Shown here: piece by piece, positions 26,498 through 38,475 of the stretch
How positions within the stretch are numbered: the stretch's first letter is position 1
Layout: every line of letters begins with the position of its first letter
Made by a program: the position numbers and the translations under genes
The notes under the pieces: generated by a model
What the model saw: the letters and a program-made list of their open reading frames with translations, nothing else
What the model was told of the DNA's origin: nothing
Databases searched by the model: none
Origin: Prosapia bicincta
Taxonomy: Eukaryota; Arthropoda; Insecta; Hemiptera; Cercopidae
NCBI GenBank assembly: GCA_036971475.1
Contig: JBAIZL010000005.1
Span: forward strand, 174,711,386 to 174,775,385
DNA length: 64,000 bases
Direction of reading: 5' to 3'

Positions 26498-27292
26498 CTA
26501 GTGTACACGTTTGTTAGAGCAAATGAAATTATTTTTACACGCATCAGTTGGCATATGGATATAACTTTCCCTGTCACTATGCATGTATAGGATTGAGGTC
26601 TTTACTTTAATGCAGTGTGTTTCGACAAGTGGAAATATGATGATGTGTTCCATTGTTGTGTCAACATGAGTTAAACAGTGTGTTGTTATCAAATTTTCAA
26701 CTACAGAAAAGTTAATTCCAAGATTCATTGTTTAAAAGCTGTTAATTGTGACAATACTGTTGATAGGTCTAGTTTAAAGGGATTGGTAATAAAATTTCCT
26801 GTTGTAAGCCTAGAGAAAGTATAATTGTTGTTGCAATGCACAGTGGACATTCTATCACTACCACAATCAATAATCATTGAAAAACTCATTAACGATTTCA
26901 TTCAAAATAGTTGTTGAATCACTTTAAAACGTAATGAAAATTTTATTGGAATATCCATGGAACCTGTCGGCATCTTATTGAACAATTGTGCCGGATGGAT
27001 ACCATATTTCTCTGCAAAATCAGAATTTTGGCCAAATTTCATAGTCTCTATACTCCTATTATCTTGTGCTTCACCACTTACCTTTTTTCCTGTATCCCTC
27101 AAAGATAACCACTAAATCTTGGACAATGAGGTGAAGGCAGCTTTCAAGTTGTTGGAAATATTTGGGAAGAATGTTTCAGTGACAGAATGTAAAAACTTGT
27201 TACAAGATGAGGGAAATGTGTTAATATGTTTAAAAATAAATATAGGATTTAATACTTTCTGCCCGATCTTGCTGTTTATTTTTTTCATATTC
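26498..27292. other. Unassigned stretch with short open frames on both strands
   Basis: Base composition here is less extreme than nearby. Short frames exist on the minus strand (26498-26728 and 26902-27102) and the plus strand (27119-27325), the last running into the mariner element. I recognise no domain in any of them. It may be a decayed transposon; a host exon cannot be excluded. Confidence 0.3.
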
Positions 27293-28618
27293 TACAGGGT
27301 GCGGCAGCATAACTACCTTTTTTGAAAACTCAATAAAAACTATTGTACGCATCTGAAAATATTTATTTATTTTTTATAATGTAGGTACATGTCTAAAGTT
27401 TTTATTTACATTGTTTTGAAGATCAAATCTGTTAGGTGATGTCTCTCATTCTCCATACATTGCGTAAACCGATTTCTGGCATTTGTCATGACTCTTGTTA
27501 GCGTAGCATGTGTTATGTTGGCAATTTCTTCTTGGATGTTGGTCTTCAAATCTTGTAGGGTTCTTGGACGGTTCACATAAACACGGGATTTCAAAAAACC
27601 CCATAGAAAAAAATCACAAGGGGACAGATCGGGAGAGCGTGCCGGCCATTCCAAATCGCCTCTAATTGAGATAAGGCGCTCTGGACAGTGTTCCCTTAAA
27701 ACAGCCATCGATGCTCTTGAAGTGTGTGCTGTTGCACTGTCTTGTTGGAACCAAGTGTCCCCCAAATCCAACTCTTCTAACCGTGAGAAAAAAAAATTCT
27801 GTAGCATGTTTACATACCGGTCCGAATTCACTGTCACTGTAACCTCATTTTCCTCAAAAAACCAGGGACCAATAATTCTAGCTGAGGAAATTGCACACCA
27901 CACTGTGACTTTGGGTGAATGCAAAGGCCTTTGATGCAATTCTCGAGGGTTGTTGTCAGCCCAGTAGCACATGTTTTGTTTGTTAACCGACCCACACAAA
28001 TGAAAATAGGCTTCATTGCTAAAAAAAAACAATAGCACCCTCGGGAACGACATCAAGAAAAAGCTCACACGCGTTCATCCGAGAATTGAAGTCACGTTCT
28101 GAAAGTTCCTGCACTATCGCCATCTTATAGGGATGAAAATGAAGATCATCACGAAGAATTCTTCTCACAGAACGATCGGATAGTCCAAGGGCAGATGCGT
28201 GTTTGCGCTCAGAACGCCGTGGTGATCGCAACATTGACACTCTCACTGCTTCAATGTTCTCAGGTGATCTAACGGGCCGAGGGACTCCAGTTCTTTGTTT
28301 TGTCGCACTTGCAGTTTGTCTGAATGTAGTGACCCATGTAACAATTGATTTGCGGTCTGGGACGGGAGCCAACGGGACTAAATTAAAGGGATTCCGAAAT
28401 GTGCGCTGTGTTGCAATAACCGAACATCAGCTTGAAAAGTAGGCCTCAACGGCAAAGGCACGCTCCTCACTATTCCAACACATGTTGGCGACTGAAACGT
28501 GTCGGGACAAAACTTTACTTTACCCCCTCTTGAACGAGACCACTAGCGCTCCGCTATGACATCAACTAACTGAATGGCGAGCATTTAAAAAAAGGAAGTT
28601 ATGCTGCCGCACCCTGTA
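27293..28618 (-). mobile_element. Tc1/mariner-superfamily transposon, nearly full length
   Basis: Terminal inverted repeats CAGGGTGCGGCAGCATAACT at both ends (the next base differs, then CCTTTTTT), flanked by TA. The element proper is 27295-28616 (1,322 bp) and contains one transposase gene on the minus strand, broken in at least two places. Its good ends suggest relatively recent activity. Confidence 0.93.
27406..28483 (-). pseudogene. Transposase of the Tc1/mariner (IS630) superfamily, disrupted
   Basis: The minus-strand ATG at 28483-28481 opens MCWNSEERAFAVEAYF, the usual N-terminal helix-turn-helix start of this arthropod clade. An in-frame TGA (28429-28427) follows, then PDRKSIVTWVTTFRQT and LSDRSVRRIL (second DNA-binding part). 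One extra T in a nine-base T run (28021-28029) shifts the frame. After it come VNKQNMCYWA, SPKVTVWCAISS, WFQQDSATAHTS and WPARSPDLSPCDFFLWG, the DDE/D catalytic core. The second and third catalytic aspartates are visible (QQD and SPCD). The first position reads SNEAYFHL where the family normally has SDEA, so a catalytic residue also appears lost. Stop at 27406. Confidence 0.93.
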
Positions 28619-30897
28619 CAAGCATATGTGCATAGCTTTTCAGCCTACTATAGTAAAATTATAACACTAGTTACTTCTAATTTAGTTGCTCAAATTTTGT
28701 TAGTAAATTTAATCAGTCGAAGAAAGTAGCATTTTCCACTGACCTAAATTAAAAATAGTTTTTTCACTGGTTCCACCATTTATAATTTGTATGTATCATC
28801 TCATGCAAATCAATGCTGTTACTGTTCTGATAGTTTGTGGTTTTTACTTTAGTTACTTTATTTGTTATCAAGCTTATGTCATGAGAATTAACAGAATAGA
28901 ATTTATTCAAATTTTGTATTTTCAATTGTGGCTAATAATTTAGTTTTTAAGTGCTCTTAGAAATGTTACATTGTTTCTTAAGTCTTCCATCAGTTAAGCC
29001 TTTTTATTTGTTACAATATGGCTGACTGATATTCAGCCTTACAGAAGATGGTTGTATTTACCAATCATTTTGGTGTATTGTTTGTATTCTACCTATATTT
29101 TTTTCAATTTTTTAAAAGAATTTGCTTGCATAGTATATAAATTGTCAGTTATAATATGTTAATAACAAATTTAATTACTTAACAAAGGTTTGTTGTTGTA
29201 ACTGAGTTGCTAATAAAAAATACTTCAAAATTATATTTTGTCTTATTTATGTGTTGCTATTATCATTTGTATCACAATTTTTATAAAAGAAGATGCCCTC
29301 ATTATTTGAGCTTTCTTGGGCTCCCTCTGTATGTCTTGACCTTGACCTTGTTTGAAACACTTATATCCCTATTGTTATTCAGTCAAACTCCATACATGGC
29401 TATTCTAAATTAGTATTTTTGTTTATTATTCCAAGTAATTTGTATATTTAGAAATGTCTTGTTGGTTAGTTTGCGCTTAAAAACTCAAAAAGGTGTGTAG
29501 GGATTGACCTCGAATTTTGACATGACATAGAACCTGCTTCAAAGTTGTTTTTATCTATTTCTTGCCTCAGTAACATACACCCGCGACCACGACAAAACAA
29601 AGATTTTTAAGTCAGCTAACTACTGAACCAGCAACAGCCGTCTGTCGGAACTTGCCAAACTAGATAAATTTAACCATGTCCCATGTGAAACATTACCTAT
29701 TAACAAAAACAAATTTGTTCACTTGCATCCCATTCAGATTATACACAATCTGAATTAAATATTCACCTTAATCGTAGTACTTTCGTGTGATTAAGTTGCC
29801 CCGTTCTGAAATTGTAATTTGAGGTTATTTCGGAATCCCAGTACCCACCTTCTTCATGCCGACTGGTTCACTTGATGTGAAATGAGTTACAACACCTGTG
29901 ATATTCAGTCATGTCTAATCAAGCATTCCCATATTAACATATGGACATTTATGATCGCATAATGCAAATGATAAATGGCAGAGTTAGGGGGTACTTACTC
30001 TTGGATATGCCAGGAGCAACTGAAAACATTCCTTATTCAAAGTGATTCTGGCAAAGGTTTGATTAAAAAATAACCCTTAGCTCTGTATTGTGCAGTAGCT
30101 TCTGAAGTATGCAAAATTTAACTTCTATTTGATTTTTTTTATTCTTCATTTTTCATCCATACAACTACAATGTAACATAGCAAATTGTATTCTATAATTA
30201 CCTTATTAAAATTCACTAAAACCTAGTCTGATCCAAATTAACAAAAATCTGGAATTACAAGAATTTTGGATAAAATGAATCAAATTTGACTATTTTATAA
30301 AAATTGTCTCCTTTGATTAATGGAATTTTACTGCACAACAATAAATCTTTTGCAGTATATTATTGTGCAAACACACAACTAGACTAAACTATAAATCCTA
30401 TATTCAAATTTAATAATTTTGAAAGAAATACTTTTATTACTCTAGATTTAGATAGCGTAAATTCTTGGCTGAACCGTCATGAATATGAAAGTAGTCCATT
30501 GTTCAAAGTAACTCATTTGTTTTTCCAACATCATTCTATTGAGACATTTGCAAAGTTTTAAAGGTTTTGGGGAAACATTCTGTAAACCTAACACGCTTTT
30601 TATTAGTACCCTCTCATTGCCTAAAACTTTGTTCACTTTGAGAACAGAATTTATTCTGTTGGATACAAAATAGAATTAGATGATATAAAAATAAGAGGAT
30701 AATATATTGAGCCAATACAGGAAAAAGAAAAGGAGGTTTGAAGAGAGAACTTCAGAATGAAAACACTACCTGTAGACAGAAAACTGAAAATAAATTATTT
30801 GCTTTATTCATTAATATTTGTATTCCAAAAATTTATATAATTAAGATCACTATAGAATCACTTAGAATCTAAATATTATCAAACTCGTACTATAAAT
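28619..30897. other. Intergenic sequence between transposon and BMP gene
   Basis: No coding supported. The part next to 30897 will contain the 3' UTR of the minus-strand BMP gene; TTTATT at 30803-30808 reads AATAAA on that strand, a plausible polyadenylation signal. Confidence 0.5.
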
Positions 30898-31131
30898 TTA
30901 TCTACATCCACATTCAGCTACAACCATATCCTTGTAGCTAAATCTATATGTAAGAACACCATGAGGATCAAGGTAAAGAACAGATATTGAGTCCAGTCTG
31001 GTGGGAACACAGCAAGAACGCACTGCCTTCATTGGTGATATACTATGCAGAAGAGTTTGCACAATGGCATGTTTTGTTGGACTCAAGTGATCACTCAAAG
31101 GGTAAACACATTTTCCTGTACATTGGAAAGC
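30898..31131 (-). CDS. BMP-family ligand, last exon: cystine-knot domain C-terminal half
   Basis: Minus-strand exon after acceptor TTCTTTTCTAG, 78 codons with TAA at its end. It reads [46 protein letters not shown] and finally MVVAECGCR. Six of the seven knot cysteines lie here: FQC, GKC, the CC pair, and the CGC pair at the end. The CC pair matters because its second cysteine makes the dimer disulfide in BMPs. [13 protein letters not shown] and AECGCR-stop are closest in my memory to BMP9/BMP10 rather than to Dpp/BMP2-4 or Gbb/BMP5-8. The product is a secreted dimer that signals through type I/II serine kinase receptors and Smads. It starts in phase 0, matching the previous exon. Confidence 0.95.
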   Translation of the reverse strand, partial: AFQCTGKCVYPLSDHLSPTKHAIVQTLLHSISPMKAVRSCCVPTRLDSISVLYLDPHGVLTYRFSYKDMVVAECGCR

Positions 31132-33037
31132 CTAGAAAAGAAATAAATACACATCTCAAGTATCAGTAGCTTTATATAGTGTGAGAATTAAAGAAAAATA
31201 GTACCTCAACTGGTTAAAGACAAAAATATTAATTATTTAATGTTAAAAAAAAAGTTAGAATAATTCTGGGGCAATAGTATAAGAAGTAAAGGACATGAGA
31301 TAATATATAACATCAGAATATTAAGGAAAAGCAAAGTCAATGATTTTCACAAATATAGATTAAATGTAAAGTAGTGTCCAAATTAGTTCGAAAACATTTT
31401 TTTTTATGATGTGGCTACTCTGTTAACCACATACATTATGTAAGTTCTGTTTGATATTAAGTTATTCTGTGTCGAAATCTTGTTGCTTATTCTGTGTGTT
31501 TGGTACATTTCTTGAAAATCGTTTTATGTCAAATTATTGTGCATATCCTATTGCACACAATCTATAGTGCACACTCTATTATTATCTTTTTAATCATTCA
31601 TCTAATAAGTGTTGTGAATTATCTCAAACCAAACATATTTATTTATAAACTTTAATAGTTATTAACCTCACATTGTTATTGCTTATTATTGAACGCTATT
31701 CAACAAGTGTTTAGAACGTACTATTACTAGTTAAACTGTCTTATTAGTGAACTTTCTTTCTTGTTATTCATTTAGTGAACATTTGAACTTTGTTGGGACT
31801 GCCTGTAGCATATATTGTAACAATCAATCTAACTCCAAAAAGCTGTTCAAAAATTTTCTTTCTGATCATACTATTATGACATATTGACAAATGGTTTCGG
31901 GCAATGTCATTGGATTAGGTAAAATGAATGCTACTCTAAAAGGAGCTTTAAAAAACTAATTCATTGCCACTTTGAAGGAGGAAAATGTGGTAATAAAAGA
32001 AAATCCATTGGAACACAGGATTGGGTTTTAGTGACAAAGTAAAATAAATCAAAAAATAACCCAATCTTGACTTAAACCGAGAGTTAGCAAGGTGTGGAAC
32101 AAATTAGTAAATTAAAACTGTTAGATGCTGACTTCTTGGTGCTGAAAACACCACAAAGAAACTCATCAACCCGTTAGTAAATAGCTTTTGGCACTAGCAA
32201 CATATTAAAAACTTTTAGTGGGTGTAAGCACACACATTCCTCAACAGGACTGTTAAAAGCTAGGAAAATATTATGTTTTCCGATAAATTACATAATAACC
32301 TTTCTTTTAAGTTCAGGCGCAAAGAGCTTCACACATTTGAAAAGTAGTACATGAAAAAACACTACCAGGTCACATCAATCAATCAGTTATAATAGTATCC
32401 CTATCAACTTTCATGAACTTTTAATAACCATTGTACAATTTATGAAGAAAATTTCATATAAACATTTGATAAAAGAATTGCTTACTACTCTAGGCAATCA
32501 ACTTCTCTAACTCTTACATTATTGTTAACTTGTGAAATTTTTGTACTATAAAATTACAATATCAAGGCTCGCCATAAAACAGATGAAAAACCAATGAGTG
32601 TACTTGATATTTAAAAAAAACAAAATAAATTAATGTAAAATAAATGATATTTACATTGAAATTTTGGTAGTTTGTCAAGTTGTTATAATCAACTCTAAAA
32701 AATTATCAAAAGCAGAATATGTCATAAATCACAACCTCGTGTAAACACTTTTAATGAAACTGAACTTACCGATTACAGTTGAAAATGGTCAAACTTTCAC
32801 TGTAGTCTACTTATCATTTCGGAGATTTTACTGCAGTTATTTTTCAAAACTTAACTCTACTACTCTGGTACTAAAAATAAAATTTTGTTTGGTAAATGTA
32901 TTTTAAGAGAACCCACAATTGTAGTTATTGTATAATTCACAGGTCACACAATATTATATTATTATTTATAATGTTGGCCCCTCTACAATGATAAATAATG
33001 AAATTTTCGAAGTAAATGTGGTAAAACTAATTTTTAC

Positions 33038-33259
33038 CTGGTATCCATTTGGAGCTACAATCCATGAATCATACTGAATTTCTGAGAAATCTATGTAGAG
33101 AGGTTTACGCCTGCACAGACTACGAGGTCTCTTCACAGGTTTATTCCAGGTTTGGGAGATTGCCATTGCTGGCCATAAACTGTTTGTTTCTTCTTCATAG
33201 TCATCTGCATCAATATTCCTTTTCTTTCTTTGACCATACATAGGCTGGCTTTGTCTGTC
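33038..33259 (-). CDS. BMP-family ligand: furin site and start of mature domain
   Basis: A 222-base exon (74 codons, phase 0 on both sides) between acceptor TTTAATCAG and donor CAG|GTAAAA. It contains the proprotein-convertase site RKKR soon after its start, an acidic spacer (NIDADDYEEE), the first knot cysteine in RSLCRRKPLYIDF, and SWIVAPNGYQ. The W-I-x-A-P-x-G-Y motif and its continuation into AFQC of the next exon are hallmarks of the TGF-beta/BMP mature domain. Counting both exons, all seven canonical cysteines are present. Confidence 0.95.
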
Positions 33260-33689
33260 CTGATTAAATATAAATATTTCTAAGTGAGTCTGTAGTAAAA
33301 CATTTTGATACAATGTAGTACAATGTTGATAATAATTGTATTTATTTTTGTTTCTATATCAAAACAAGATGTATAAAACAAAGATGTATATACATTTACA
33401 TGTAATAGTCCAAGATAAGAACAGACATTACCCTAGTTTTTAAACTTAAAGTATCTAAACTTTAAAAATTGTTGTTTAAAAGAACTACAATAATTTTTAA
33501 AAACCAATACATTTTAACATATATCTTAATTAATTATCATAAGAACTTTAAGGCCTGATAACGCTACACCCAGTAATCTACAAATAACATTTTAACAAAT
33601 ATATGATTAGTACATAAAAAATGTGAAATTATAATTAAATAATTGTATGAAGAGAATAAAACATTTCATAAATTACTTAAACAATAGTT

Positions 33690-34175
33690 TATGACTATCC
33701 GAACTTTGAATTTAGTAAATTTTTTAAAACTTACTGAGACAAAACGTTTTCGATCGCTATGTGCCGACCTTCATCAGTGTCTTCTGCTTGGAGATGTTGG
33801 GTCAAGCGGTGACGGTTTTAAAGGTAGGTTTTCGATTGTATCAAAGAGTATGTGTGATTTGTATTGTGTTTGTTCGTTTAATATGTTTGTACTTTGTGTT
33901 TTTGTGTGTCTGTAAATTTCATATTGTTCTAGTGTGTTGAGATGTGGTCCTTTTTTGTTGATGTGTAGGATTTCTAGGTTATGGTAAATGTCTGTGTATT
34001 TGTGTCCTGTATCTTTTATGTGGTTGTAAAATGTTGAGTTGGTGTTCTGTTTGTGTTCTTCGACTCTTTGTTTAAAGCTGGGCCTGTTTGTCCAATGTAG
34101 AACTTGTTACATTCGTCACAGTAGTTACTACAAGCACCAGGCGCATACAAACTGAACTGCGACGAATGTAACTGC
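33690..34175 (-). mobile_element. Penelope-like element 3' fragment: GIY-YIG endonuclease remnant and terminal repeat
   Basis: The minus strand from about 34135 encodes NYCDECNKFYIGQTG, then, after a frame change, RVEEHKQNTNSTFYNHIKD and NLEILH. This is the GIY-YIG core with the R...EH motif and the following histidine. Terminal-repeat sequence with a hammerhead-like fold follows at 33737-33782. Related but more decayed copies lie at 46091-46700 and, as terminal sequence only, around 55120-55180. It sits in a BMP-gene intron in the sense orientation of that gene. Confidence 0.75.
33737..33782 (-). ncRNA. Predicted type I hammerhead ribozyme in a Penelope terminal repeat
   Basis: Read on the minus strand: AGACA (stem I), CTGATGA (core), A, then GGTCG-GCACATAG-CGATC (stem II, one G-U pair), GAAA, AAC/GTT as a minimal stem III, one unpaired T, then TGTCT, which pairs with AGACA for five base pairs. 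All invariant core bases expected of a hammerhead are present; the predicted cleavage is after the UUU triplet. Stem III has no loop, so cleavage would need a dimeric fold, as reported for other Penelope hammerheads. The pairing was done by hand. Confidence 0.65.
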
Positions 34176-34310
34176 GATGATGAAATTTCATAATAATTAT
34201 AGCATTATATTAACAATAAAAAAACTCAGTTCATTAGTTTTTTGAGGTAAAACAAAAAAATAAAATTGATAAAAAAACAAATTGAAAAAAACCAGATTTT
34301 TTGTTATATA

Positions 34311-35188
34311 TACAGTAAACTCCCGATTATCCTTGGGCAGATTAACCGGTTTGCGGATTATCCGGGTTATGCCGTTGTTTTACAAATATTCAATTATTAT
34401 TCCAATCAGATTCATGTGTTTAAATTTTCAAACGGTGAATTACGACGTAAATACATATAAGGCTTAATAGAAGTTAAGATGAAGGGAATAGATATGTAAA
34501 TATGTACGTACTAATTTTACATTGAAAGGGAAGCATCCCGACGGGGGCCAGCGAAAAGGGGCGAGCAAACTATTGTATATAAGAGACAATGACATAATGC
34601 TTGGACGCCCGAAAACCTAATGTGTATCATAAGATTGTAAACAAATGTCAGCTAATCACGGCTATAAATAGTCTAGGACGTGACATATGCATTATCCATG
34701 TCTGTCATATACATTATCGATCTTTATGGCTTTGTAACACACGTGACAAAGTAGACACTGTGCGACAAAATTAGTTCTCAAGAAACTTAGATCGCACATT
34801 AAAGCTAAATCAATGCTCACAAAAAACAGACGAAAGTGACAGATATTTTTGTTAAAAAGTGAAAGTATTATGTGTAAAGGAAATTACATATGTATATACA
34901 TACTTACTTTTGACATATACTTATGTACGTATTGTAAATAGTTAGACATATAAATGTACATGTTATAATCCGTCAAATACATCGACATTTTAAATTATTT
35001 TCTGTATATATTTTCTCCTCTGAAGATTATTTGTGAATTGCATTAACCAGCGTCATTATTTGTGTAACTTATGGTATAATAATCGATTATCGATCGTTTT
35101 GCGTATTCTTTGTTCTAAGCGGATTATCCGGGGAATTCGTTATCCGGCGTTTGCAGGCCACCCTATTCCACGGATAATCGGGAGTTTA

Positions 35189-35193
<5 letters not shown>
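34311..35193. mobile_element. Tigger/pogo-like MITE
   Basis: Perfect terminal inverted repeats of at least 20 bp (CAGTAAACTCCCGATTATCC) with TA duplications. Further subterminal copies of the GGATTATCCG motif occur on both sides. The 879-bp body has no transposase frame. Its right end abuts a (TA)n tract. It lies in a BMP-gene intron. Confidence 0.92.

Positions 35194-35238
<45 letters not shown>
35192..35238. repeat. (TA)n microsatellite
   Basis: About 23 TA units that begin exactly at the TA target-site duplication of the adjacent Tigger-like MITE. Confidence 0.95.
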
Positions 35239-35244
<6 letters not shown>

Positions 35245-35936
35245 TTTTTTTCTTTGTATATAACATCAAATACTGTATACCATAATAAAATTTAATAACT
35301 AGGTTTGCTTGGATTTAAAGATATACACAAAATAAATGTATGCAAGGGGTTGTAACACTAAACAAATAAACTCATAAATACTGAAAAGCTTACATAAAGT
35401 TGTAACCTTTTATTTAAAAAGGTTAAATAAAGAAGTGACCTGAGGGGGTCACATCTAAAAAAGTTGACTGTTGGTGAATAAAATAAATTGGGGAATTTTT
35501 ATAAGTTTAATCCGGCTCTCTCTGTAAGTAAATTTCTTTGTAGTAAGAATTTAAAATAATATGTCAAGGTGTAATTATGACTTTTGATAATATTATATAT
35601 ATAGACAGACTATTTTCATTTGTTTTGTAATTAAATTTACATTGCATGGTTATTAAGAGAGAAAGGGGGCTTAACTTAAAGCAAAAGAGGAATGAAAGTC
35701 ATGTGTATGTAAAATGAATCCATCAGAATATACCAGAGTGCTTGAGCGTTGGAGAGTGGATATTTCAAAATGTACATTCAAAATTAATAAACTAGATAGG
35801 GCAAACAAATACCTTTGAGAATCTAAACTACTTTAATTGTTCATAATATCATAATAGAAATCCTTACTAAAGTATTGAATATTTTAAAATTGATTACTAG
35901 TAATAATTAAGAAAAACAGTGCTTCTAGTACATTAC

Positions 35937-36061
35937 TTGAACTTTTGGAGTATAAAGCAAAAGTAACAGAGGTTTGCTGTCTATACCATCTCCAGATATT
36001 TCTGGGTGTAAATTTTCAACTGCAGTAATTTTTATAGTGATTATTATCTTCAAAACACCTC
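35937..36061 (-). CDS. BMP-family ligand: distal prodomain exon
   Basis: A 125-base exon, acceptor TTTTGTAG and donor CAA|GTAATG. Two bases complete a split codon and 41 codons follow, ending in phase 0 as the next exon needs. The peptide contains GVLKIIITIKITAVENLHPE, then SKPLLLLLYTP. This is the usual end of a BMP prodomain: a beta-strand pair after the FDVT helix, then PLL(I/V)-type hydrophobic residues before the cleavage region. Sequence alone would be weak, but the phase match and position make it convincing. An alternative acceptor three bases later would remove one residue. Confidence 0.8.
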
Positions 36062-36770
36062 CTACAAAATTAAACATTTGTTAGTTCATAATTAAATTCA
36101 CTGTTTTATAACTAATTACAGATTTTCTAAAAGTTATATAATATTATAAAATAGACGTTTTCTTAAGTGATTATTTCAATTAAATATAATTAGAATGTGA
36201 TACTGTGTGAAGAAAATTCTCTACATTTGTAATCAACATTCAATTTATGATTGTTGTATTTTTTTATGAAAATTATAATAGCAATATTCTTATTTGTTGA
36301 TTCCATCTTCACGTGAGCTACTAGTGTTCACTAAGCACTTGTAAATATTTACAAATGATTAGCAATATTCTATTGTATTCTATTAAACATTTGATTTTAA
36401 AACATTTGAACATATAATAATATGTCACATTGACCTATAGTAGCCCTTGCTTAATTTGTTTAAAGTGAATGGGAGTTTTGGGATATGTATCCTATTAAGA
36501 ATGGAATAAAAAATAAAAATAAAGAATGTCAAGAATAAAAACATACTACATTGTCAATCCTAAAATTATGTCTCAAATTTAAATAATGATTAAAAATACT
36601 ATTTACAATATTTCTTATCTTGTATTTCATGAGAGCCCTGATTGTTACTGTTATGAAATGTTTATAGATTCGTCAAGGGCTAATGTTTGATATCATATTA
36701 ATTATACAGTATTCACTGTTTTTTCTTGTACATCTTGAGGATTTAAAACGGGTTTTAAAAAACCACTACT

Positions 36771-36838
36771 TACTTACATTTTTCAACAGACACGTTTCAC
36801 ACTAGATCAGTGCTTTGTTCAATACTGTGAGTCACGGA
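36771..36838. repeat. Dispersed hairpin repeat (CTGATCTAGTG family)
   Basis: Minus strand: AGCACTGATCTAGTG, then TGAAACGTGTCTGTTG. Related copies lie at 62441-62515 and 63797-63915. The GAAACG(C/T)GTC element and a possible stem I (AGCA/TGTT) resemble a hammerhead whose stem II region is shortened. Confidence 0.6.
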
Positions 36839-36989
36839 CCTATATTTACTGTATTTGCTGCTCATGTAAGGTATGAGGCTCATAGAGTTACGTCTAAAAG
36901 TATTTTTTTCAAGAAAAAGGGAACAAAATATTATTATATCATTTCTTTCTATCTTGAACTTGAGCTACTAATATATAGTTAAAATATAC

Positions 36990-38475
36990 TGTAAAGTATT
37001 TATAAAACAGACGCAACAGGGTTTTACTATTATTGATTTATTGAATGATATTTTTAATTTCTTAGTTAAAACAAAAACAACTCAGGAACAATTCATAATT
37101 CTTTATTATCACAATTTCATCTCAACATTTAAACAATACACACAAAACAAAAATTTATAACTTAACAAGTTTTAACAAACTCGGTTTAACTCTTATTTCT
37201 TTTGATTTTATAGTTCCACAATTTTAATATACCCTAGGCTAATTTTACGATCTCTTATTATCTCGGGGTTATAGCATGGGCTATATTTTTTTTAATTCTT
37301 AGGTTAATTAAATAAATTTTGAAAAACAATACTAAATTTTGAAATTAATTTTAATAAATATTTTCCTGATGGAAAAACTTTAATTTGGAATAAGCAAAAA
37401 GGCGAAACTATTTGAACTGGATTATGATCTTATTACTATTAATCACAAGATATTCTAATGTACAATTTTAAACTTCCCTATTATCCTAAGAGTCCACTAA
37501 AGTTTATTTTTTTATATATAGCGCTATGTACTTAACTTATCAAATAACGGCAAATGGCTGCTTGCTCACACGTAGAATTCCGTTGTCTTTAAATTTCACT
37601 TTTTTCACACTTAAATTCGTTTTAGTTCCTTTAAATTATATTTACACTTTATTAACTCCTTCAATTCACTTATCCCTGTTTAATCTTGTAAAGTTTCTTC
37701 ACAAATCTGTATAATTTTGACGAAGTTTCTAATAAAAAGAATTTTGACTGGTCCTGGCAGATTCGCTACCTTACTCGGCGTCCCACGCCAGACTCTAACT
37801 ACGCCTCCTTAGATTTTCTTTTAAAATGTTACAAATATGGCGGCCTCCTTCTTCTTAAAAAAAAACATATGGATTATAATTTAGTTCAATTTCTTCTCAC
37901 TATAGTCGACTGCACACTTGACCTACTTCTTGCTTTCACCTCTGTTTTTACAGCTGATGCAATAACGCGATTGTTTACAATGACGTTTTAATTTGGTTAA
38001 ACTTTAGTTGAAACTTTCTGTTTCAATTTTCCGATCCTTAACAAACCTTCCAGTGTTTATTTAATTACTATTATTAGTGTGTGAAGTGTCTTTGTGTTTT
38101 ACTTTTGTAATATTTCGAAATGTGTGTGTTTTGACTGGACTTTTCCAAACATAACCTTACATTGTTTACAATCGTTTTTCACTTTTTCCTTCAAGTAATT
38201 ACTTATGCCCTATTTTACTAATATTTACAATTTTGTTTAACATATAACTATTATTAGATTATCTTGTTTTAAATTTTATTTGATACAACAAATTTCTTTA
38301 TGTATTTACAGTTCAAATATCTTATTTACTAATCTAGGCTTTTACCTAAATTTAGTTTCAATTTTAACCTAACCAATCTTTTAATGAATTTCTTTTTAAA
38401 TTTTGTGTGAGTTATTTCTAATATATTCTTCCAATTCTTAAATAATATTATATAGCCCATTCTATAAATGTTACA
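36990..38475 (-). repeat. 3' LTR of the retrotransposon
   Basis: By eye it differs from the other LTR at about two substitutions (near 37551 and 37637) and one base in a T run (near 37288) over 1,486 bases. Confidence 0.95.

Noticed and set aside
37526..37714. 62-residue frame present identically at 41638-41826
   Set aside because: It lies in both LTRs on the strand opposite to the element's coding; no known domain.
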